DNA of 64,000 nt from NCBI GenBank assembly GCA_950097015.1, contig CATNEN010000014.1, positions 992,001 through 1,056,000 on the forward strand, in the 5' to 3' direction. The notes beneath the pieces were generated by a model. The model saw only the letters and a list, made by a program, of their open reading frames with translations, searched no databases and was not told the origin of the DNA. This DNA comes from Macrostomum hystrix. Lineage: Eukaryota > Platyhelminthes > Macrostomidae. A program made the position numbers and the translations under genes. Below, piece after piece: positions 12,843-25,000 of this stretch. Position 1 is the first letter of the stretch; each line of letters starts with the position of its first letter.

Positions 12843-13885
12843 AAACCGAAACTTCACAAACCCGGAACTTTACAAACCGGAACTTCACAAACCGGAACTT
12901 TACAAACCGGAACTTTACAAACCGGAACTTCACAAACCGGAACTTCACAAACCGGAACTTTACAAACCCGGAACTTCACAAACCCGGAACTTCACAAATC
13001 CGTAGTTTCACAAACCCGTAGTTTCACAAACCCGTAGTTTCACAAACCCGTAGTTTCACAAACCCGGAACTTCACAAACCCGGAACTTCACAAACCCGTA
13101 GCTTCACAAAACCGTAGTTTCACAAACCCGGAACTTCACAAACCCGGAACTTCACAAACCCGTAGCTTCACAAACCCGTAGTTTCACAAACCCGGAACTT
13201 CACAAATCCGGAACTTCACAAACCCGGAACTTCACAAACCCGTAGCTTCACAAAACCGTAGTTTCACAAACCCGGAACTTCACAAACCCGGAACTTCACA
13301 AACCCGTAGCTTCACAAAACCGTAGTTTCACAAACCCGGAACTTCACAAATCCGGAACTTCACAAACCCGGAACTTCACAAACCCGGAACTTCACAAATC
13401 CGGAACTTCACAAACCCGGAACTTCACAAATCCGTAGTTTCACAAACCCGTAGTTTCATAAACCCGGAACTTCACAAACCCGGAACTTCACAAACCCGTA
13501 GCTTCACAAAACCGTAGTTTCACAAACCCGGAACTTCACAAACCCGGAACTTCACAAACCCGTAGCTTCACAAATCCGTAGTTTCACAAATCCGTAGTTT
13601 CACAAACCCGGAACTTCACAAACCCGGAACTTCACAAACCCGTAGCTTCACAAAACCGTAGTTTCACAAACCCGGAACTTCACAAACCCGGAACTTCACA
13701 AACCCGTAGCTTCACAAAACCGTAGTTTCACAAACCCGGAACTTCACAAATCCGGAACTTCACAAACCCGGAACTTCACAAACCCGGAACTTCACAAATC
13801 CGGAACTTCACAAACCCGGAACTTCACAAATCCGGAACTTCACAAACTCGGAACTTCACAAACCGAAACTTCACAAGCCCGAAAC
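12843..13885. repeat. 16-bp minisatellite with 64-bp higher-order repeat
   Basis: About 64 copies of CACAAACCCGGAACTT and the variants CGTAGCTT and CGTAGTTT. In the central part, units recur in the fixed order GGAACTT, GGAACTT, GTAGCTT, GTAGTTT. This gives a 64-bp higher-order unit repeated several times between about 13070 and 13740. The left end (12850-12970) uses shorter ACCGGAACTT units, an apparently older or separate block. Confidence 0.93.
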
Positions 13886-14148
13886 TTTTATACAGGAATT
13901 TGTAAAACCTGAATTTTTGCAAACTCAGATTTAACTGAGGGTAAGCCTGAGGATTTGAACAGTGGGAACTTAATAAAACTCTGAATTTCAGAAAACTTTC
14001 GGAGAAAACAATGATTTGGATCCCAACTGAGAAGCGTTGCAAGAACCATGCGGAAACCATGCGGAAACCATGTCCTGCAAGACCTCTGTTTTTGATCCAG
14101 CTATACTGTACCGACAGAGGCCGAGAGATCAAATATTTGCCCACATAG

Positions 14149-14150
<2 letters not shown>

Positions 14151-14199
<49 letters not shown>
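14151..14199 (+). repeat. (CTG)16 microsatellite
   Basis: An uninterrupted run of about 16 CTG triplets. It opens a poly-Gln frame on the minus strand, but no splice-linked exon or conserved flanking protein was seen, so it is treated as a triplet microsatellite. Confidence 0.95.
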
Positions 14200-15588
14200 A
14201 TGGCGGCGCCTCTCGAGCGAGTAGGGCAGCGCGGAGTCATTAACTGATAAGGTGAAAATTACACGAATTTCTGTCCCCAGTCCTCATAAGCAAGGAGGGC
14301 CTTCACAGGTTTCCAAAAATCAACTGCCGCGCCCCCTGACAGGCAGATGGGCGATTAACTTGCCCCCGGAGCTGATCCTGCTTATCGGGCCAGCCTAATC
14401 CCTCTGATGCCCGGTGTTAACAGAGCAGTGTTACCCCATAGGGACTCTGTGTATTTCTGGCGGGCTGAGTGCTAAAGCCGATTAGAAATATTTCGGCTTC
14501 CCAACAAAATTGAGCTGGGCAATGTTTAGAGATTAGGCAGATTTGTTTCCTGCCCTGAGCTGCACTGCTCAACTCAAGCATTTAGAAGTTAATTTTGCTG
14601 GGCAAACAGATTTGCTTTGGAAAGAGCACAAAAAGCGGCATCTGAGATTAGCGAGCAGCCGCGGCTGCTCATTCGTGTCCGTGCTTCTGTGAGCTGCATT
14701 GGGCATTGACAGATATTGCCATAGACAAATGCTGTCAAGCTCCTGAAGATGATAATAACAACTGATTACACCTGCCCCAATGTGCAGCCGACAGCACAGC
14801 CTAAGATATTGCGCGGCGCATCTGAAGGCTGCGTACGGCTTTTCAGTCCATGGACAATTTAACAGCTGGGTGAACTGAAGCAATGCATAGTTAAGTGTCT
14901 TTCTAAAGGTAAAAAATTAATCCAGTTGAGTTGGGAATCGAACCCCCGACCTTTAAGTCGTGAGTCCGCCGCTCTAACCACTAGGCAACAACCCCTCGGC
15001 GTCGGTTCGGTTCGGCGTCACCCGCCACGCCTCCACACAGATGCTCTACCATTAGAGAAGTGTTTGAGTAGCAGAAAATAACACTCTGAGTATTGCCCAA
15101 TGGCTCTCTTCTCGAGCTAAAAGCTGGAAAAACTAGCCAAGAGAAAAAATCGCTCTGATTTCGGACGACACAAAGGGGAAGGGCAAGACGGGTCATGAAT
15201 CTTTGATCCGACATCTCCAATGCTTCATCCTTTCATTCCTGCCAGCGTACAGCTTCCTCGGCCGGACCTTTCCTGTCCCGCCCCTTCCTGCCAACCCAAC
15301 TTTGGCGACTTCAGCGGCGGCAGCGGCGGAGGCGCGGTGGTTGAAGGCGGCTTCGCCGGCAAGTGCTCAACTCGACCGCCTTTTTAGCTGGCCGGAACTC
15401 AATTGTGCTCACCGCCTTTTTAGCAGGCCGGACAATCAGACTGGCTCAATTGGAGCAGTGACAGCCGCTTCCGACCTGCGACTGATCCGCCAACAGCCTC
15501 GGAGACTTGGAATTGTGCACCGATTTTCACCCCAGATACTCCGGGACTCCCGCGACTGAATCCCAGTGACCGCCTGAGAACCTTTGGC
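14200..15588. other. Intergenic around SINE copy 1
   Basis: Apart from the SINE at 14858-14993, nothing recognisable was found. The short frames here have no domains. Confidence 0.45.
14858..14993 (-). mobile_element. tRNA-derived SINE, copy 1
   Basis: On the minus strand a tRNA-like head spans about 14993-14928. Its A box lies within CTAGTGGTTAGAGC and its B box reads GGTTCGATTCC (plus strand about 14933-14943). The D arm is partly paired; acceptor and T stems are mismatched, so it is not a functional tRNA. It is followed by a body containing GACACTTAACTATGCATTG and CACCCAGCTGTTAAATTG. The same body follows another tRNA-like head at 61930-62065, which identifies a SINE family transcribed by RNA polymerase III. 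The family name is not assigned. Confidence 0.72.
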
Positions 15589-16500
15589 CAGACCTGACAC
15601 TGGCCAGACCTGACACTAGCCAGACCTGACACTGGCCAGACCTGACACTGGCCAGACCTGACACTGGCCAGACCTGACACTGGCCAGACCTGACACTGGC
15701 CAGACCTGACACTGGCCAGACCTGACACTAGCCAGACCTGACACTAGCCAGACCTGACACAAGCCAGACCTGACACTAGCCAGACCTGACACTAGCCAGA
15801 CCTGACACTAGCCAGACCTGACACTGGCCAGACCTGACACTGGCCAGACCTGACACTGGCCAGACCTGACACTGGCCAGACCTGACACTGGCCAGACCTG
15901 ACACTAGCCAGACCTGACACAAGCCAGACCTGACACTGGCCAGACCTGACACTAGCCAGACCTGACACTAGCCAGACCTGACACTAGCCAGACCTGACAC
16001 TAGCCAGACCTGACACTGGCCAGACCTGACACTGGCCAGACCTGACACTGGCCAGACCTGACACTGGCCAGACCTGACACTGGCCAGACCTGACACTAGC
16101 CAGACCTGACACAAGCCAGACCTGACACTGGCCAGACCTGACACTGGCCAGACCTGACACTAGCCAGACCTGACACAAGCCAGACCTGACACTGGCCAGA
16201 CCTGACACTAGCCAGACCTGACACTAGCCAGACCTGACACTAGCCAGACCTGACACTAGCCAGACCTGACACAAGCCAGACCTGACACTAGCCAGACCTG
16301 ACACAAGCCAGACCTGACACTGGCCAGACCTGACACTAGCCAGACCTGACACTAGCCAGATCTGACACTAGCCAGACCTGACACTAGCCAGACCTGACAC
16401 AAGCCAGACCTGACACTAGCCAGACCTGACAATAGCCAGACCTGACAATAGCCAGACCTGACACTGGCCAGACCTGACACTAGCCAGACCTGACACTAGC
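15589..16500. repeat. 16-bp minisatellite
   Basis: About 57 copies of CCAGACCTGACACTGG, with CTAG and CAAG variants at the junction. The reverse complement shares AGTGTCAG[AG]TCT with the 16-bp array at 11606-12312. Confidence 0.95.
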
Positions 16501-17074
16501 ACAAGCAAAAAAATTCTGAAATCACTTCGTAGTCAGTCGGCATGGCCAGTACGCAGTGATGGACGCCAGTTCCGCTTACACTCTATGGCCGAAACCCCCT
16601 GCCTCGATAGCAATGCAAACTTCGCTATCAGATTGCTAAATAATTTGAGTGCTTTCAGCAGCACCTGCTGCAAGCTCCGCCTGTCAATAATAAATTGACG
16701 CAAAAGTTGAAAAATAAAGAAAAAAAATGATGGACGCCTCGAACCTGAAACTGCGCCAGAAGCAACAGCTCAGGCGGCAAATGAAGAGGCCTGATGATAA
16801 ACAGATAACAACTGACTGACTGACTGCAGCCCGGCCCTGCAGTGTTATTCTTGTTCAATTTTAATAGATAACACCGAAACACTTCGCTATTGCAGTGTTT
16901 TATCAAGCCAAATATTAAACCTTTTTGACCGGACCCTCCGACTGTCAGTTTTTGCCTGCAGCTGCTGCAATAATAACAATATCTTTGGGCAACTCCCTGC
17001 GGTTCGTGACAAGCGGAGCTATTGTGGATTTCAGGGGATTAGCTGGGGGCATTGTGCTGCAGCAAAAGTGGAAG
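16501..17074. other. Spacer between two arrays
   Basis: About 570 bp with no gene or repeat recognised beyond a short TGACTGACTGACTG run near 16812-16825. Confidence 0.45.
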
Positions 17075-18000
17075 ATGGGTGAGAGGGAGATGGGTGACAG
17101 GGAGTTGGATGAGTGGGAGATGGGTGAGTGGGAGATGGGTGAGAGGGAGTTGGGTGGGAGGGAGAAGGTGAGTGGGAGATGGGTGAGTGGGAGAAGGGTG
17201 AGTGGGAGAAGGGTGAGTGGGAGAAGGGTGAGAGGGAGATGGGTGAGAGGGAGATGGGTGAGAGGGGAGATAGGTGAGAGGGAAATGGGTGAGAGGGAGA
17301 TGAAGGGGAGGGAGTTGGACGAGTGGGAGATGGGTGAGTGGGAGATTTGGAGTGGGAGATTTGTGAGAGGGAGAAGGGTGAGAGGGAGATGGGAGAGAGG
17401 GAGATGGGTGAGAAAGAGATGGGTGAGAGGGAGATGAGAGAGAGGGAGATGGGTGAGAGAGAGATGGGTGAGAGGGAGTTGGGTGAGTGGGAGATTTGTG
17501 AGAGGGAGATGGGTGAGTGGGAGAAGGTGAGTGGGAGATGGGTGAGTGGGAGATGGGTGAGAGGGAGAAGGGTGAGAGGGAGATGGGAGAGAGGGAGATG
17601 GGCGAGTGGGAGATGGGTGAGAGGGAAATGGGTGAGAAAGAGATGGGTGAGAGGGAGATGAGAGAGAGGGAGATGGAGAGAGGTAGATGGGCGAGTGGGA
17701 GATGGGTGAGAGGGAAAGGAGTGAGAGGGAAATGGGTGAGAAAGAGATGGGTGAGAGGGAGATGAGAGAGAGGGAGATGGGTGAGAGGGAGATGGGTGAG
17801 AGGGAGTTGGGTGAGTGGGAGATTTGTGAGAGGGAGATGGGTGAGTGGGAGAAGGTGAGTGGGAGATGGGTGAGTGGGAGATGGGTGAGAGGGAGAAGGG
17901 TGAGGGGAAGATGGGTGAGTGGGAGATGGGTGAGTGGGAGATTGGTGAGAGGGAGTTGGGTGAGTGGGAGATGTGTGAGAAGTAGATGGGTGAGTGGGTG
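17075..18000. repeat. 15-bp purine-rich minisatellite
   Basis: About 60 copies of a unit close to GTGAGAGGGAGATGG, with GTGAGTGGGAGATGG, GAGTTGG and GAGAAGG variants. The plus strand is almost all G, A and T with hardly any C. All three phases are open on each strand, so the long low-complexity frames are not evidence of a gene. Confidence 0.93.
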
Positions 18001-18860
18001 GACTAGTTATACACGGGTAAGCACTCAGATGTATAGCATCATCTTTCACTGATAGTTCTCTGATCTGAAAGTTGTTGCTGAGGTGGATGGCAAGCAAGCG
18101 CCTGAGATGGCATCAGCAGGTTGATCACATCGCTGTCCCAGAACAGAAGGCGGCTCTCGACTGTCTGCGCATTGTTGGGCCCCGAGGCGGGGGTTGCATT
18201 GTGGCACAAAGAGCAGCAAGACAGGGGAGACCCGGGTTGACAAGCGAATGTTGTGTCAAGTGTTCTTCTTCACGAAAATGGGTTGAAATGAGACACTTTA
18301 CCGGCGAGTTGTGAGCTGCGCTGAGCTCACTGGCTGTGTCTATGGGGGGGCTAAATTACAAGCGTTGGAGACCGGCGCTCGGTTGGGTCTCGTGACCCGA
18401 ATGATTTCCACCGCGGGCTCCTTTCAAAACTTTGCGATCGAACAAGAAATTATTAAGATCCCGAAATGCGATCAAAAGAGGTGAGCTGCATGGGGCTCGG
18501 CCTCCGAGCTCCGGTCCGCTCGAGCGATTCCGAAACCGAGTGTGACCGATTAGACACGAGCTCCCATAATTACAGGGCTCGCACGCATTGCGGTGTTGGG
18601 CCGGGCTTTGGTGGAGACTTTCACCTTTGAACAACCTGGCTGGGCGACTTCTTGCATTGTCTGCGCGGCATCAATGTCTGTTAATTGCTCAGTCTCATTA
18701 TGCAGCCAGTCTTTATTATTGGAGTCTTTGTGCGACTAAAACAAATCCTTAACCCCGCGTGAGCCACAGCGGCCACGCCTCAACCAATAGTTTTGCTCGC
18801 CAGGTGTTTTAGCAACCGTGGGCGTCTGAGATTCTTTCAGAGATGGGGCGATCTATGAGA
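18001..18860. other. Spacer, no gene recognised
   Basis: Unique sequence between arrays. No coding, RNA or mobile feature was recognised. Confidence 0.4.
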
Positions 18861-19168
18861 CTGAGTGACTGACTGACTGAGAGACAGTGAGAGTGACTGA
18901 GAGACAGTGAGAGTGACTGAGGGACAGTGAGAGTGACTGAGAGACAGTGAGAGTGACTGAGCGACAGTGAGAGTGACTGAGCGACAGTGAGAGTGACTGA
19001 GCGACAGTGAGAGTGACTGAGCGACAGTGAGAGTGACTGAGAGACAGTGAGAGTGACTGAGAGACAGTGAGAGTGACTGAGAGACAGTGAGAGTGACTGA
19101 GCGACAGTGAGAGTGACTGAGCGACAGTGAGAGTGACTGAGCGACAGTGAGAGTGACTGAGAGACAGT
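18861..19168. repeat. 20-bp minisatellite
   Basis: About 15 copies of GAGACAGTGAGAGTGACTGA. A single A/C variant (GAGACAG or GCGACAG) is distributed in runs, giving blocks of identical neighbours. Confidence 0.95.
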
Positions 19169-20167
19169 CATACCGTCAAGACTGTCTCAGAGTCTCAGGA
19201 CAGCGAGTCTGGCCCAGGTGTACCAGGCTGAAGACATGCAGGCACGGCAGGCATTGAAGTAGGCTGCAATAACTTTCACAGTCAGTCAAGCAGTCACATC
19301 TCGAGTGTGCCTCGAGTGTCTCTGGTGGCAAGTGGCCCTGACTGCAGTGCCAAGGGAGGGTCGTGCATTCTGTTACAGAAGAATTATTGGTGTGTTTCGT
19401 GTAGCACTTGTTAACTGGATGGATTGCAGGAATGCCACCAGAGTCATTGGTGAAATTATTGGCCCCTCTCGCACTGATGAGGGTGTATTTTAGCATCGCA
19501 TTTTATTACATTCACTGAAATAACAGACCACTCTAGCTATCATGCTGCAGATATGTAATATGTTCAGGCACAAGCTATTCTTTGCAATGCTCCTCAAATA
19601 GCGACAAACCAGTTGTGAAACAATTATGGCTATAAATAAGAATCAGTTTAGCCTGCAACCTGACACTGTCACACATTGGCCACTGTGTCAGAGGCCAATG
19701 TCTGCATCACTCATTCAGTTGATTGATTTTGCCCGATCATGGGAGCACGCGAAATCTGTGTGCGATTTGAGAACCCCGAGCTTATAGCGCAACCGGGTTT
19801 GGCCATAGACACCTTATATCAGTGTGGGTAAATATAGTGTTTGATGTCAATAATTTGACATGACAGCGTGCGACCCAACCTGGCAATTAACCCCCAGTTA
19901 AATTGAAACCCGTGCGTGCCTTGAGCACACCGAGAGTACAGTGAGTGTCACAGGGCTCAATTTAAACCCCCGCATGCATATTACGCTTTATTTCCCAGTA
20001 AAATTTCCATTATAAGGCCATGCGTTGTTATAGGGGAATGTCAGATAAAATTATGGGATAGTTTTTTAACGATGCGTTTTCCAGAGTTAATGGACTAAGA
20101 ACTGGAAAATGTGGACCGGCATTCAGATTCTTGGAATGTGAGGGTTGAGGTGAAGGGGTGGAGTTGG
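19169..20167. other. Spacer, no gene recognised
   Basis: About 1 kb of unique sequence without recognised genes, RNAs or transposon ends. Confidence 0.4.
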
Positions 20168-21357
20168 GAATAGACTGAGATATGCAGGAATGCAATGAGA
20201 TATGCAGGAATCGGCTGAGATATGCAGGAATCGGCTGAGATATGCGGGAATCGGCTGAGATATGCGGGAATCGGCTGAGATATGCGGGAATCGGCTGAGA
20301 TATGCGGGAATCGGCTGAGATATGCGGGAATCGGCTGAGATATGCGGGAATCGGCTGAGATATGCAGGAATCGGCGGAGATATGCAGGAATCCGCTGATA
20401 TATGCGGGAATAGACTGAGGTAAGCGGGAATCCGCTGATAAATGCAGGAATCCGCTAAGAAATGTAGGAATCCGCTGAGAAATGCAGGAATCTACTGAAA
20501 AATGTAGGAATCGACTGAGAAATTCAGGAATTGTCTGAGAAATTCAGGAATCCGCTGAGATATGCGGAATCCGCTGATAAATGCAGGAATTCGCTGAGAA
20601 ATGCAGGAATCCGCTGAGAAATGCAGGAATCTGCTGAGAAATGTAGGAATCCGCTGAGAAATGTAGGAATCGACTGAGAAATGTAGGAATCCGCTGAGAA
20701 ATGCAGGAATCCGCTGAGAAATGTAGGAATCTGCTGAGAAATGTAGGAATCCGCTGAGAAATGTAGGAATCCGCTGAGACATGCAGGAATCGGCTGAGAA
20801 ATGCAGGAATCCGCTGAGAAATACAGGAATCTGCTGAGAAATGTAGGAATCTGCTGAGAAATGCAGGAATCCGCTGAGAAATGCAGGAATCCGCTAAGAA
20901 ATGCAGGAATTGTCTGAGAAATGTAGGAATCGTCTGAGAAATTCTGGAATCGTCTGAGAAATGCAGGAATCCGCTGAGAAATGCGGAATCCGCTGAGTAA
21001 TGCAGGAATCCACTGAGAAATGCAGGAATCCGCTGAGAAATGTAGGAATCGACTGAGAAATGCAGGAATCCGCTGAGAAATGCGGAATCCGCTGAGTAAT
21101 GCAGGAATCCACTGAGAAATGCAGGAATCCGCTGAGAAATGTAGGAATCGACTGAGAAATGCAGGAATCCGCTGAGAAATGCGGAATCCGCTGAGAAATG
21201 CGGAATCCGCTGAGAAATGCGGAATCCGCTGAGAAATGCAGGAATCCGCTGAGATATGCGGAATCCGCTGAGAAATGCAGGAATCCGCTGAGAAATGCGG
21301 AATCCGCTGAGAAATGCAGGAATCCGCTGAGATATGCGGAATCCGCTGAGAAATGCG
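20168..21357. repeat. 20-bp minisatellite, two subfamilies
   Basis: About 59 copies of a 20-bp unit. The left third is dominated by GAGATATGCGGGAATCGGCT and the remainder by GAGAAATGCAGGAATCCGCT. Near 20985-21180 a block of about five units, marked by GTAATGCAGGAATCCACTG, is itself duplicated. Confidence 0.94.
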
Positions 21358-22077
21358 GAATATATTACTGCGTCAAAGTCAAACTTGCTGAATTTCCAGT
21401 CCGAATGTCATGGGAAATGCCATGTTAGAGTGACAATGTGACACGGAGACAAACTGAAATATTTACATTAATTTGTCTCCATGGGACTTTGATGGCCATA
21501 ATTTGAAGTGTTTGCAACCGAAAAAAACTGAGAATTAATTTTTCATTCCACTTTGCTGGCAAGGTGAGCACTCGCTTCACTCTGTTCAGGCCTTCAAATT
21601 GAGAATTTCCACCTTCCGGTGTTTATAAGAAAAACGCCAAGTAGGTCATGAATTATTCTGAAAGCTGTGGGAAGCCAGTGTCAGTCATCGGCCGATCATG
21701 CTAAAATAAAACAGACAGACTGCCCCCATTGTGGCCTGTTTTATCTGCGATTTGCATCTTGCCACGGCTAGGGGAACTTGAAAATGCTTTTGTGGAGGAT
21801 CTGGGAACTCGCAATGGATTGGGGCTGGGGTGGCGCAGGGCGCTAAAATTCACTGGCGCCTCCAACCTTGGCCAGCGCTTTTCATTGGTCTTCGCGGCCT
21901 GCCTGGCCTGGCCCGCCAGCCAATCCAAGGCGGCCCACCCACCCCCTCCCCTGCCCACCGCTTCTGCTGCATCAATTTGGGAAGCCGACAGTAGAAATAC
22001 AGCCGCTGCCGGCCGCCACCTTGGAAGCACAGTCAGGTTCGCTGAAGGAGAATTCGCTCAGACACCATTTGGTCACA
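21358..22077. other. 5' flank of the Tbx2/3 gene
   Basis: No separate gene was seen. The reading frame of Tbx2/3 exon 1 stays open upstream of the called ATG for about 70 codons (from 21868), but that extension shows no conserved protein character and is probably 5' UTR. No TATA box was obvious. Confidence 0.4.
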
Positions 22078-25000
22078 ATGTCCTTCAACCCGTTTGTCGG
22101 TGCCTTCCCCGGTGCCAGCGAGCTGCCCCTCCTGCCCGGCTACTTCGGCTTCCCGCCGCATCCGCAGGCCGGCGGCCATCCCGGCTTCATGGCCGCCGCA
22201 GCCGCAGCCGCAGCCGCCGCGGCTGCCGCCGCCAGCTCAGCGTCCTCCGGAGTCGGCGGCACATCGTCGACCGCATCATCAGCTGGTTCCGCGGCGACCA
22301 AAGGCGGAGGCGGAGGCGGCCGCAGCTTCTCGGGCCCTCCGCCGCTGCTGCCCTCGGAGCTGTTCTCGCCGGCGCACGCAGCCGCCGCCGGCCTGCTGAG
22401 GAACTTCGAGCCGCCGACCTCGACCCAGCAGCCGGCGCAGACTCAGGAGGAGCAGCCGGATGTGTCCGATGATCCCAAGGTGGAGTTGGTGGAGAAGGAG
22501 CTCTGGGACCAGTTCCACGGCTTCGGCACCGAGATGGTCATCACCAAGAGTGGCAGGTGAGTTCAGCTGAACTGTTTGAGAATAGTTGCTCCAAGGCTTT
22601 GCTTTGTCCCCTTTGAGCAGAGCTCTGAACTCTAGTCTTGGAGTTTAGTTTGATTCCCATCAGGCCCAATAATCAGGCTATTTTATTAACAAGCAGAGTC
22701 TCTTCATTCTGAGCATGAGAACAGAATCTGAGTCGGTGGGAGGGGCTCCGCATGGAACATAAATTCAGAAACAATAAAAGCAGCCAGTGCATGCAGGTTA
22801 ACTCCTGTGCAGTCTTCTCTGCTGAGCAATCTGGCGTTACATTTCATAGGCCAGTTGGGGATTATAAAACAGGGAATATCGGGTATAGGGATTTCAGGGA
22901 CAAGCAAGGCTGAAAGGACATGCATTGAGAAATTACGAGTATCTTCTGAAAGTGTGCTCAAATTGTTCGCAGAGATCAGGCTGTCAGGCAAAGGTGCAAC
23001 AGCTATGAGTTCTCTTGTGATGCTTCATTCATTTCAACTGACACAAAGCTCAGAGCTTCGAGGCCATCTCAAATAATTTCTCATTTTTTGTTCCAATTTT
23101 TTGGCGCCGTGTAATTTTCACTCACTTTGAGGCAGGGACCGCCACCCCCAGTCGGTCTCCTATCTCAATTTGGCATCTCTGGTTGAGGCATTTAAGCCGA
23201 GAAATATATAGCCTTCATACAAGCTGAGCAAGTTGAGCACAGCTCAAACACCACTGTCTCTCCCCCATGTGACATTTATCTGTTCTCCAGCCCCGCTTGA
23301 GTGAGCCGGTGTCACGGGAGCAAGCGATCGCCCAACAATGCCGCGGTGGCACAATGGCGGCTGTCGCTCTTATCAGGGCACTAGATCGCTATTGGCTCAG
23401 CTCACAGCTCAGGGTGGCGCGGATCGGCAAATCCGCTGATATTATCGCTTAAATTGTTAGACTTTGACGCCAAGGAATTGGTAGGGCTGGCCTTCTGGCT
23501 GCTCAGCTCCATCTCTCAGGGTCTGTCAACTGGCTGGCGCCAAGGTCCAGACGGCGTCACACCGAAGACCCGCCCCGAGCGACACCCACCCCACACCCAC
23601 CTGCATCTTCTGCAAGCAGCGTGTTTCATTGTGCCCTCCCTCTGTTCTCTGTGCTAACACGGGCCACTGCCAGACTTAAAAAGGCCCCTCAAACTCGGAG
23701 GAGAAAGAGAGTTGCATCTCGCGGGTCCGCTTGGCGCCGCGCAGCCGCCGCCGCCGCCACTGCTTGAATTCTCTTCCAATTCTTGACAAGCTGGCGGGAG
23801 AATTCCGCGTTTTCCCTGTTCCGCGTTATCTGTCTGTGCTTTACACACTGCTCCAAACAGCTGTGTGAGCTGGGGTATTTGAAAAAACTCGAAGGGCCTA
23901 TCCAAACCAGCAGCAAAATAGAAGGAGCTTATTGTATAGGCCGGCCAACTTCCGCCTGCAACAAACACTAATAGAGATTTCAGCAATAGAAAGTGATCAC
24001 TCAGTGCGCATGCCCGGTGGTCAGATGAGAAATTATATTTATTTAAGGTGTCTATAGGGCAGTATGCATAGACGGTGTGAACTGAACTCGGGCACTGAAT
24101 GCCGCCCCCCACCCAATAACAAACAGTACCAGAGAAGTGAAAGAGTATTTGAGATGTGTCTGCTCACTCTCTCTCGGCTCAGGTTGCCTCACCTTGCTTG
24201 ATCTCGCTGGCCGTGTTGACGGTTTGATTGTTAAGCCGGCTAATGTCAACTCAAACTCAGTGATTTGTGTGCTGGAGTCTTTTTAAAAGATGAGAAAATT
24301 TCAAGTGTCTCCAAAGCTGGGCTGTGTACCGGCTCGTGGCCCCAAGCCTCACAAACCCTGACTGACAGATGATAGAGGCCTGAGCACAATTGAGCAGTCC
24401 CCAGTCAAGTAGGTGGGCAAACAATAAACACAGCTATAGCTTGTCTCCTCCCCAACTGTTATCCCGTCATCAAGGGCGCCACATTTCCTCATTCGGCCAA
24501 GCAATCCCAGATCCCATGCATGCGTGTCTGTTCCTAGGAGTGTAGATTTCGCACGGGATAACGATCGGTGCGCGCTTTGACGGATCGGGATCTGATCCCA
24601 GTGTGTGTTTACCGAGTTCTCCGAGTGGGAACTCCACGCAGTTGTTAATCACTTGGCGTGGGATGTGCGAGGGCCGACACCTGTCCGGCGGTGAGGCTTC
24701 ATGAGATGCCATCGATTCGGTCGTGGCGCTGATTGCAATCTCGCCCGAAAATTGGGAATCGATTTCTTAGAAATGAGGATAGCTTCCGCACTGTCGCCCT
24801 GAACAAAATGCAGTTATTCTTGAAGTCATTATTCTGCTGTTAGAAGCTGCAGGGCGGTGGGGTATTGGTGACCGTGTATATTTCCAGTGTGTATGCTAGC
24901 GGCTCCAGACAGACTGGAGACATTGCAGAGGCTTCAGGACCAGCCAGACAGGGAAACGCCTCTTATTTTAAAGACAGTTTTCCCCTGTCGCAGGAAATGC

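Noticed and set aside
13824-14240. Poly-Gln protein on minus strand
   Set aside because: Only the CTG microsatellite and flanking array; no conserved sequence.
14928-14993. Functional tRNA gene
   Set aside because: Box A and B are recognisable, but acceptor and T stems are mispaired and a shared SINE body follows.
17039-18097. 352-codon Ser/Pro/His-rich minus frame
   Set aside because: Arises from the 15-bp purine-rich array; no domain or exon context.
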